Assembly (NCBI RefSeq): GCF_003590095.1
Contig: NC_039501.1
Location: forward strand, 3,503,673-3,567,672
Length of the DNA stretch: 64,000 bases
Direction of reading: 5' to 3'
Source of the DNA: Trichoplusia ni
Lineage: Eukaryota; Arthropoda; Insecta; Lepidoptera; Noctuidae
Shown: in pieces, positions 54,961 to 64,000 of the stretch
Numbering within the stretch: position 1 is the first letter of the stretch
Layout of the letters: each line of letters starts with the position of its first letter
The notes under the pieces: model-generated
The model's input: only the letters and a program-made list of their open reading frames with translations
What the model was told of the DNA's origin: nothing
The model's database searches: none
Position numbers and translations under genes: made by a program

Positions 54961-55037
54961 ATTCATAGAAGGAACTTAGATACTTTATTTTTCCTTTCTT
55001 TTAAAAAAGAACGACGTATATTATAATGTATATAAGA

Positions 55038-55412
55038 AACTTAATCATTGTGTCGCGGGGGTTTCACAAACATACAAGTCACATGCACAAAGACACCCAG
55101 ACTCAGGACAAACATTCGTGGATCACACAAATTCTTAGTTAATAAATGATGTTACGGTTTACTCACGCGTATTTATCGGGGCAGCCCGACTAGTTTCGGA
55201 CCCAACCGGAGTCCTTAATAATTCGCAGACGCGGCGGGATGACGAGTCGAACTGGCGATCCCGCCGCGTCTCATACCGCGTATAATGAATCATTCTCACC
55301 ATAGTTAGTATCAAAACACACAAATTATTGTCTTAGGCGGGGATCGAACCCGCAACACGCCGCGCTCTGTGGGTTTGGATTGGGAACCTCAATCACTTGG
55401 CCATCCGTGCAG
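55038..55412 (-). repeat. SINE family A interrupted by a foldback element
   Basis: The SINE body (55038-55133) and head (55317-55412) are separated by a 183-bp insertion. The 10-bp direct repeat cacacaaatt (55124-55133, 55317-55326) marks the insertion, and removing one copy restores a continuous SINE layout. The head has box B complement ggggatcgaacccgcaacac. Confidence 0.8.
55134..55316. repeat. Foldback element, copy nested in a SINE
   Basis: Left arm cggtttactcacgcg... at 55155-55212 matches copy 1, but the right outer arm is missing. A second palindrome gacgcggcgggat / atcccgccgcgtc (55228-55240, 55258-55270) occupies the centre. Confidence 0.78.
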
Positions 55413-56301
55413 TCTACACTATACTATCTAACAGGAAATACTATTAACAAAACGTCAGTAACGTACGCCCATACATATTCCACCTGCCTATACGTAATTC
55501 GACATCAAAGCAAATTTCCGTATGTGTTTGTAATATGTTATTTTCACATCAAAGGAAAATTGCCTATTTCTGAGTTCCAGTAAAACACGTAATTACAAGA
55601 GTGTTTAATTAAATTGTAACAGCCTTTTATTTTGACTTGAATAGACCTTCGGAAAAAACGTCAGAGGTAATTATGAAAAACCAAGAATGGATTTTAGTGT
55701 TTTTGGAATAGAGGCTATATTTTGTGTGATATTTAGATATATGATGCAATTTCTAGTGTACCTACTGATGTTTTAATATATGGTAATATTGAATCTAGTT
55801 AACGAAGGAGTTTTATGTTTTTTTCTTTGTGTTTTAGTTATTTCATGACTAGTTTCAGGAGCTTCATCACAAGTCTTTATTTCGACAAAAAATACTTTAC
55901 TAAAAATCCCGGTTAAGGGAACAAAAAAAAAACACATATACTACATATAAAAAAAAACAAATAAACTCAAAAAAAGATCTAATATATTGCAAAAACGTGT
56001 CTAAAAGTACTGAGCGGTGATTAAACACACGTTGCCCAAACGTCGTTAGCCCAATGCGGTGATTAAGGTTATCAGGCATCCATTTTAACCTTTTTTCAAC
56101 TCGTATATTTGTATATTTGTTTTATTTTTGATGCTAGCTGTCTACCGCGGCTTTGCTCGAAGATTAATTATTGGAAAATGTTGCTGTGATGGCTTAATGG
56201 GTTGATTGTTACGAAGTATGTATGTGTATATGTATTTGATGTAGTTAATCTAATAAGTTTCGTAAAGCCGATGCATAATTATAAACTAGGTATGTTACAA
56301 T

Positions 56302-56422
56302 GGTTTACTCACTCTTTTTTTATCAAAATCGCTCGAGTAGTTTCGGACAAAACCGGAGTCTTTAATCATAAGTTGATGCTGACACTAGTCGTGTGATCCC
56401 GATTAATAAGCTTGAGTAAACC
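56302..56422. repeat. Foldback family, short copy with inverted termini
   Basis: 121 bp, starting ggtttactca and ending tgagtaaacc (10-bp perfect inverted ends). Shares gtagtttcggac and accggagtctttaat with the larger copies. Confidence 0.72.
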
Positions 56423-56620
56423 GTTATTAAATGTTTGATGGATTTTTTTTACAGAAATCTAAACAGTAAGACGAATTTTTATCTATGTGCATGTTCTAAA
56501 AAAATATTATACTATATTATGAAATCTCATAAATGTATGCAAGTATTCAAAAAGTAAAAGACACGACTTAACGAAATCTAAAAATATTTTTGGATGAAAA
56601 CAAACCCCTATCACTAAGTT

Positions 56621-56664
56621 TGACAGACGGTCGGACAGACAGGGGTCTGTCCGACCGTCTGTCA
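56621..56664. repeat. Perfect 19-bp hairpin
   Basis: Arms tgacagacggtcggacaga / tctgtccgaccgtctgtca with a 6-base loop. The arms resemble the cgtctgtctg core of the repeat at 420-655, so it may be two such cores joined head to head. Confidence 0.75.
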
Positions 56665-57269
56665 TCATTCTGTTTATAGTGAACTGTGACAAAAAAGTTT
56701 AAATTTTCACAAAATAACCAAATATTTTTACTTCACAACAAAACAATTATTCAGAATTAACCCTTGTTCATAGAATAAAGGTGTTTGGAAAACAAATCAT
56801 AGAATTTGTTGGCCTATAAAGTCTTATGATACAAAACAGACTAAATATAAACTAATTATTACAGATGACGTTAATAACTAAATACAATACAGCCAGACAA
56901 CCAAACAAACTAAAAATTTTAGAACATATTACGTTAATAAAAATAAAAATTAGCACCGAAACGAGAAGTTACGATATTTTTATGGATAACATTTTTTCAA
57001 ATGGCAATCGGCTTTTAGAAGCAAAATTGAGGCTGGCAACATTCGTATGTCATGAGATAATGCAAACGTATTTTTAACTAGTGTATTATTTCCCGACACG
57101 TTATAATAATAAACAGTTTGTATATACAAAATATACGTATATATTCTACTGACTGATAAACAAAAACGCACATAAAATTTAAATCTTTTAAATCCAAGAT
57201 CTTTTACGAAGTTTTCCTTTACCACCTGAAAAAAAAATGCCCGATTTTCATTCGAACCTGCAATCTCAT

Positions 57270-57622
57270 TATCGGCCTAGCCTTTTCCCAACTATGTTGG
57301 GGTCGGCTTCCAGTCTAACCGGTTTCAGCTAAGTACCAGAGCGCCTGCCTATCTAACCTCCTCAACCCAGTTACCTGGGCAACACGATACCCTTTGGTTA
57401 GAAAAGGTCGTCAGAATTTTCAAGCTTCTGACTACCTGTAACGACTGTCGAAGATGTAGGAATAACAGACGGGGCCCACAATTTAACGTACCTCCCGAGA
57501 CACGGAGGAACTCGTTACGACAAAGATGGTCACCCATTTACGGACCAACCGCGTCAAGCATAGCTTAACCTGTGATCGATTGAATAATGCGTTTATAGCT
57601 TAGCCATGAGGTCCTCAAACAA
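57270..57622 (+). repeat. Lepidopteran dispersed repeat (longest copy)
   Basis: Starts gcctagccttttcccaacta, has cgaaacac-type cacggaggaactcgttac and ccatttacggaccaaccgcg. Related to 12543-12692 and 46075-46152. The short frame on its minus strand is a by-product. Confidence 0.68.
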
Positions 57623-58929
57623 TTGGCAGCATATCATTGGAGTCTGTGAACTCACAACAGCTGTTAATCCACAACATTCCTTAAATATACCTTCAGTTAA
57701 ATTAATCATAATTATTCATTAGGTAATGACACTAACCAGTATTGCATTACTTTCGTACGAAAATAATATGAACACCACATTTCATTAGCTGAAAGCATCA
57801 TTTTTTAACGACGAAGACAGTTTATGTATCTTTTTTTACGTTCATTAAATTAACTTATATCGTCCAAACTGTGAGTGTCTTTGATAATTAAATTATTTTA
57901 GGGGCCCGTAGTCTGGTTTTTGTAAAGTTTAAGAAAATAATGATATAGGTGAATGTAGGTTGTGGGGTATTTTAAATTTAAATGATTGTTTTTTTTTTCA
58001 AATATTGACGTACCACAAATAATTTTGCTTTCAGTGTCCGTCTCGTAGTTTAATGTATAATAATAAATACGTGTTTTTTTCTGTTTAAAAGCAAAGTCGG
58101 TCCAATATCTTTCTTTGTCGTCATCATTATCATCAGCCCATATTCATCCACAGCTGGACATAGACCCGCAATCGCAATTTTTTCTTTAAATGATTCAGGC
58201 AGCAAATACGTGTATGAAATTAGTTCCAGCTTTTTCATTAACATAGTACGTAGTCTTACTAAACACTACAAAATAAGAACTCCATACTTAACCTCCAAAA
58301 TAAAACTCAAACACACCACAATCCTAAAATATATCTCACTAAAATATTCGTTTGCATACGCGGGTCATAATCCCATAGCGGGATAAACAACTTTACGAAA
58401 ATATACGACCGCAAAGTTTGTACGTTAAAAAAGAGAGAAATACATTTTTGCTAAGTCTGTCCGGACTTGCAATTAGGTCGCACGCAACACTGCGGGCTTA
58501 TATAGAGCTGTTGTAACTATATAATAAGGTTTTTGAAGATTTTTTTTTGTTTTGTGTAGGAGATTTTGTGCTACATAATTAGTCTTTGTTGATTTTTAGT
58601 GTTGCCCTTATTTAGCTTGGGATTCTAACTTGAATCGGTCACTATGGGATTAAATTGAAAAGATATTATACCGAATAAAAAAACGTAGTGAAAAATAAGT
58701 GATTTATTGACTGATTATTTTGTAGTTTAATTGTGTTAAAGGGCGTTCGTAGTGACTTTCCAGTTTCTTCTGTCTTGGCTTTTATTTTGGCTCAGGCATT
58801 ACTTTGCCTTAACCAAAATACATCTTAAACCGCTTCTTAACACGTCCACGTCTTACATTTATGAAAAATATACTGTAGAACAGAGAAAATCTTTTGCTTA
58901 AGTTTCATTTAACCCATTTTTTTTTTGGA

Positions 58930-59045
58930 GTTGACAATCATTCATATCACATGCGAAAAGACACCCAGACTCAAAACAAGCGTAATAGCACACAATACTT
59001 GTCTTACCTGGGGATCGAACTCGCGACACGATGCGCACATTAGAG
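58930..59045 (-). repeat. SINE family A
   Basis: gacacccagactcaaaacaa, box B complement ggggatcgaactcgcgacac; the head is degraded. Confidence 0.65.
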
Positions 59046-61149
59046 TTTTTTACATAACTTGGAAAAAGTCACATTGGTACAGCTTGCATTAGGATCGAAC
59101 TTGGACCTCGCACATACAAATCCAAGCATAAAATCGGCCCAACACCACGATATATTTATCGTCTACCTCGTTATGAAACGGCTAAATTGTTGACACATAA
59201 ACACAAGGTCTTCACCTTCAATTGAGCGACAATTGAGACGTATTCAGGTTCTTTTGAACCTTAACATGAAAGTGAAGTGTTATTTAATAGCCTTCAGCAT
59301 AGCTCACATTTCACAAGTATCGTGTAACTCTATAGTGCGAATTGGGTCGAATATACCCCTGTGTTGCTGAGTTGTAATACATCGGTACTTGTTGCCGGTT
59401 TACGCTTGTACGGGTAAAAAATGTAAATTTGGTCTGGATCGTTAATTTATATAAGGCGTATATGCGTTTAATTATACAAACTTTTATACTTTTAGCTGTA
59501 AGTGTATATTATAATATGAAAATGTGGGTATGTTTGTTTTGTTCTGGGTACTATGATCATTAAGTAAAGTTAGGTCAGAGCGTAGCTGTTAGGCAGTATG
59601 AATTTATCGAGTACAGGGATATCTTTTAACGACGGACATTTTTTTTTTTCAGAAAATTCTGTATTTGTTATAGAATCAATCTATGCAAAAAAGCAACATT
59701 AGTTTTTGTTTAAAAGTACCCCCGTTTCAATTTCTGGAATTGGATAAATTAAACTCCAGACAAAATTATCAAAGAACAAGACTTGCGTTCAATCTCATCT
59801 ATATCAAGTTTTATTAAAAGTAGATTTACTAACTTTGACGCGGTATTAGCATAGTTTAACGTTTAAGTTTACTGAAAGCAAGAATCAATAAATATTTCAA
59901 TTTTCATTACAAACCAACAGCTCTATACAATTCCTAGGGGTCAAAAAATTCGTGTCTCAATTACAAATTTCTGGCGCACAGTAGGAAGTGAAAATAATTG
60001 AATATTCTCCGACCTTCGACCTTCAACCTTCGAGTTATGGACATACCAGTGATTAAACACCGCCCGATTCATTCGCACCCCTTTTCAATATAGCTGACAT
60101 TTATTTTATGAATTAGACAAATTATTGGAGCACGAAGTTTCTGCTGTACGGATGAAAATCAAGGTGAAACTGGGTTTAAAGGAAAAATTTAATAGATGTT
60201 TTTTTTTGTGATAAATATTTAAACAAAACAGACTTTTTTCCCTCCAATGACGATTAAGCTTGAATTTAAGACAATATATGCCCTTAAAATATACACATTT
60301 TATAATTATGTAGGAAATAATTAAATAGGAAACACCTATTAAATATATTTTTGAGATATTGTAACGCACATATTTTTTCCAAACTGAATAGTATTTTCCC
60401 AAAAACGCTGCTTATTATGCTTGACTCTACAAGTGTACAAGGCACTAATTATAACTTAACCTCACTACTGGTTTACTTGGGTCTGAAGACCTGCCAACTC
60501 TCCTTTCTCTTGGCACTCTTAAGATTAATTTATTTCAAGTTTTCTATAAACCCAAAATCGAATCTCCATATTAACCATCAACTTTCAAAAATGAAAAATC
60601 ACGGACCTATCCAATACAAGTACTTGCCCTCTGTTCACCTGTAAAGTCAAACGATTACAATTGACGTAGACCCTGCCTGTACCAAGAGACGTTCAAACAG
60701 GACGAATACCATTGCGAGAGCGGGACAACGCTCTACAATGCGCATAGCTGTATCTCGCTCTTTGAGTTGCTAGAGTATCAATTTCAGTGATTGTGGTAGA
60801 GGTACCGGTCACTTTATAACCGAGGTTTTGTAGCCTGATTTAAAGTCACCCTTTTTTGACACTGTGACATTTATTGAATGAATCAAATGAATTATTCAGG
60901 TGGGAGTTTTTTGCGCTGTATGAGATTGTTTTAGAAGTATCGGTTCCGAATTATAGTATGGTGAGTGGAATGGATTCATTTTTGGACGTTTTCTTTGGAT
61001 TTGACAGCTGTTTGCACGCTAGTATCTATCAAGTTTTCATTGGCTAGGTCTTTGTTAATAGTTTTGTTTCTTCTCTATTTGTCTAACTCTTAGACTATTG
61101 TAGGCCTTCAAAAGTCACAGTTGCACTAGGATAGTCAAGTGACTGGGGT

Positions 61150-61288
61150 CAAAACGCCAAATTCACCGACCCCGCGTAGCATTTGTGTGATCTACGAATG
61201 TTTTACTGAGTTTAGGTGTCTTTGTGAATGTGACTTGAATGTTTGTGAAACTTCCCGTGACACAGGATTAGATTCCTTAAAGTCGATA
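61150..61288 (+). repeat. SINE family A
   Basis: gtgtgatctacgaatgtttt, gtgacttgaatgtttgtgaa and gacacaggattagattcctt. Confidence 0.68.
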
Positions 61289-63314
61289 TTTTAATGCATT
61301 TTAATCATTATTTGGATAGGTAAGCTATTAAAAGTGCAATTAATATTAGACTCTACTTCAATTTTCATCCCTAACAAGCTCAGCTCCATTAAGATATTAT
61401 ACATTCTGTCTAAAATATCAATTTTACCAAAGAAAAAAAGGAAGAAATATAACAAGTCCATTTCAACTTACTTTCCAAAAACGTTTTCTTTTAAACGGAT
61501 ACCCATCCTATCAGTCAAAAGCAGAAGCTTCAACTGAAATTATCATAATTTTAATCACCCAAAAAATACATAAAACTTCGAAAAACATCCGACATTTATA
61601 AATGGAGAGCGATTTTTATACGTTTGTCTTGTTTTTAAGCCACCCCTCAAAATTGGGGGCAGGGAGCATCCATCATAATTGTGATGTAATGACTATCGCT
61701 TGCCTTTGTTTTTCCTCGTTTTGCGAGTCATTTTGATTTGGTATTAATTCCTTTTTTTGAGACTTCTCCGGCATAGATTACATGGTACTATCTAGCATAT
61801 AGATAAGTAGAAGCAATACTGTTTTGAAAAGTAGTGGAAAACTCACTCACCCAAAAATCATTTTGTACGATAAAATAATGTCCATTCCTTTTTACAATTC
61901 TCTGCAAGATTGAGAGCATTTTCACTATTCAGAAGTAAATTAGTGTTGTTAAAACATTATTCTTAAGCTCTACAAAATAGTAAACATTTTTATATTGTTA
62001 GTCTAAAGCCTAAGATGCTCACACAATCACAATTTCCCTATAAACACCCGCGATACAAGTATTCGATTCCTTCGTGACTCGCTTTTTAATCATTTTTCCA
62101 ATATATTAAACGTCAACTTCATTAGCAACAATTTTTAGTTCCACTTACCTAAAAACTTCTCCAAAACATTTGATCTACTTTCAACAACAATTTTAAACAC
62201 CACATAACCGTTATTTTAAAGCCGGCAAGACGCTCCAGCCCTTATTTAACTCCGGAACTCATTTTAACATGCAAATACTGGCTGGAATTCAAAATAGATA
62301 TATCAGGCTGATGGAGTATAAATTGAATTTCTTGAGCAAAGAACCCGTACGATGTTTCTGCGCTGGGAGTAACTATTTCCGAGTTTTCTGTTTGAGGTAT
62401 GCTTATGGCACGGTTTTAAAACGTTATGTATTGGCATTGGATTTGATTTTACAGAGGATAATAATAGAACCTTTAATGAGGCTGTTTTCTGTCCATCTGC
62501 CCGTCATCAGGCTGTTTCATGAACCGTGATAGCTGTACTGTTTCAATTTCAACAAGATAATGTATAAATTGAGGTAACAAATAAATTGAAACTTAAAACA
62601 CGAGTATTTTTTTGCCCAACCGGGTTTTTGTCAAATTTTTTTTATTGTAGCAAACCTTTCTGCTTAAGTTTTAGGCTCTTATGTTTACAATAACACTAGT
62701 AAGTAATCTTTATAAATATAAATAATGCTAAACATTTTAGTATAATTACCTCTTTTTGAGTTTAATTTTTTTTTATGTACGCATGTGAGAAAATTAAGTC
62801 AAGAGAAAAATACAAGACATTAAAAAAACGTCACCTAAGAATAAAATACCTAGGTACAATTCCAAACTCTACCTTCGACTCTACTTTCCTAAAATCACCA
62901 CCTAAAACATCCCTCCATAGCAATTTGTATTGCTAAAATCCAATAACATCTCATTAGCGGCTTGCAATAAAAACCAAGCACAATTAGCGGCACGTACCGA
63001 CGGACAGTTAATTCGACCGAGTCACCGGTAACTTACGGTTATTGCGTCGATAACAATAAACCGGCTCACGTATTTATTGTGCTCAAATATATTTTATGCT
63101 GTACGCTACTTGGGTACAATAGTACTTTTGTAAGTTAAGGTTACTGCGAGAGAATCCTTTTTGTAGGCTTTCGTTTGAGATTTCTTTTGTCGGTTTCAGA
63201 TAGCTGTGTCGGTCGTAGGATCTGTTTTCTTAGATGTGGTAGATTTGTCTCTCGTTTATTGTGCTCAAAAAGTTAAATTACTAATGTCTATTTCCTATTT
63301 TCGAATGACACAAC

Positions 63315-63432
63315 GGTTTACTGACACATCGACCGGCCTGTTAGTTCTGGACTCAACCGAAGTCCTTAAAGCTGAGGTGAGATACTATTCTGGCCATTTC
63401 TGGCGATCCCAATGAATAAGCATGAGTGAACC
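63315..63432. repeat. Foldback family, short diverged copy
   Basis: 118 bp from ggtttactga to tgagtgaacc; retains ctggactcaaccgaagtcct, a decayed form of the arm core. Confidence 0.6.
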
Positions 63433-63639
63433 ATAAAATTATTGAAATATGAATCATATTCACGACAGTTGAATGAATATGACTTACATTCACCTTACAT
63501 TGTTTCGCTTTGCACATTAATTCCGCAATAAATAAGTATTTCTTTTACTTCGTTAAAGCTATATAAATAAATGAATGATAAATGCGGACAACATCACATA
63601 CTTTGTTCTGAACCCAAAGTAAGTTGCGAAAGCACTTGT

Positions 63640-63797
63640 GTTATGGAATTCAGATACAACGAAGGTACCACAAACACCCAGACCCGAGACAATGTAGAAA
63701 TTTGAATATTTACATTGACCCGACCGGGGATCGAACCCGGGACCTCAGAGCTAGCGACACCTTGAAACCGGTATGTACGCCACTCGACCACGGAGGT
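63640..63797 (-). repeat. tRNA-derived SINE, family C
   Basis: On the minus strand the head is gacctccgtggtcgagtggc (A-box region) with an excellent box B gggttcgatcccc. The body differs from families A and B. It does not fold as a full tRNA beyond the head. Confidence 0.7.
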
Positions 63798-63827
63798 CAA
63801 ATATCAAATATCAAATATCAAATATCG
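63796..63827. repeat. Heptamer tandem repeat (aaatatc)n
   Basis: Four to five copies of tcaaata, followed by cgtttattggaac. On the minus strand this reads as AATAAA, then a tandem tail, as at a non-LTR retroelement 3' end abutting the SINE. Confidence 0.7.
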
Positions 63828-64000
63828 TTTATTGGAACAAAAACCAGTGACAAACATTAATTATGCGTTAACAGCCGCATTAGTTAATAAAAAACTGTGT
63901 CGCAACTGTTAGCGCCCACCTCCGAGATGGGGAGTGCTCCAACATTCGAAATAATAAACATTAATAGAAAAACACTTAAAACTAAAAGAACACAAAGAAA

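Larger units (their letters stand above)
47043..55037. other. Intergenic DNA, part 2
   Basis: About 8 kb without a supportable gene. Dispersed repeats lie at 47510, 48400, 49325, 50225, 51366, 51560-51650, 51960, 52620 and 54845, with a simple repeat at 54580. The rest is AT-rich. Confidence 0.6.
55413..64000. other. Intergenic DNA, part 3
   Basis: About 8.6 kb with no supportable gene. Holds foldback copies (56302, 63315), a perfect hairpin (56621), a long dispersed repeat (57270), SINEs (58930, 61150, 63640) and a heptamer repeat (63796). Confidence 0.6.

Noticed and set aside
57349..57537. Minus-strand frame starting MGDHLCRNE
   Set aside because: Lies wholly within a multi-copy dispersed repeat.
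63720..63797. Possible tRNA gene on the minus strand
   Set aside because: Good A- and B-box-like sequence but no full cloverleaf and no T-run; it is a SINE head. The same applies to heads at 7759, 28737, 44868 and 55317.
1..64000. CRISPR arrays, operons or bacterial genes
   Set aside because: No regularly spaced direct repeats; splicing, SINEs and tRNA structure show eukaryotic nuclear DNA.

Overview
The window is AT-rich insect nuclear DNA, almost certainly from a lepidopteran. The evidence is a spliced gene with GT-AG introns, many degraded tRNA-derived SINEs and other short dispersed repeats of the kind common in moth and butterfly genomes, and a Mutator-type DNA transposon. I do not name a species.

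Positions about 1248-38300 are dominated by one plus-strand gene. It encodes a type I membrane cell-adhesion protein of the Irregular chiasm C-roughest / Kirre / NEPH (KIRREL) family. I reconstructed 19 coding exons (1339-37146). All junctions are GT-AG and all phases match, giving an open frame of 833 codons plus stop (834 if an upstream NAGNAG acceptor is used). The order is: long n-region and signal peptide; five Ig domains, each with its cysteine pair; one transmembrane helix; a basic stop-transfer stretch; and a proline- and tyrosine-rich cytoplasmic tail ending in the PDZ ligand THV. An acceptor at 1246-1247 implies at least one more non-coding 5' exon upstream. The last good poly(A) signal is at 38288.

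Two other genes lie inside introns of this gene. Intron 3 holds a complete Mutator-like element (17928-20090) with about 115-bp terminal inverted repeats, a perfect 8-bp target duplication and an uninterrupted FLYWCH/MULE transposase frame. It looks recently inserted. Intron 16 holds an intact tRNA-Gln(CTG) gene (34822-34893), complete with a T5 terminator.

From about 38.3 kb to the end (over 25 kb) I see no supportable protein gene. The region is unique AT-rich DNA plus SINE copies, foldback elements, a retroelement-like tail and simple repeats. The most interesting non-genic structures are the intact MULE with its palindromic subterminal motifs, a five-copy foldback repeat family (one copy nested in a SINE with a clear target duplication), the intronic tRNA, and two possible isoform switches in the adhesion gene.
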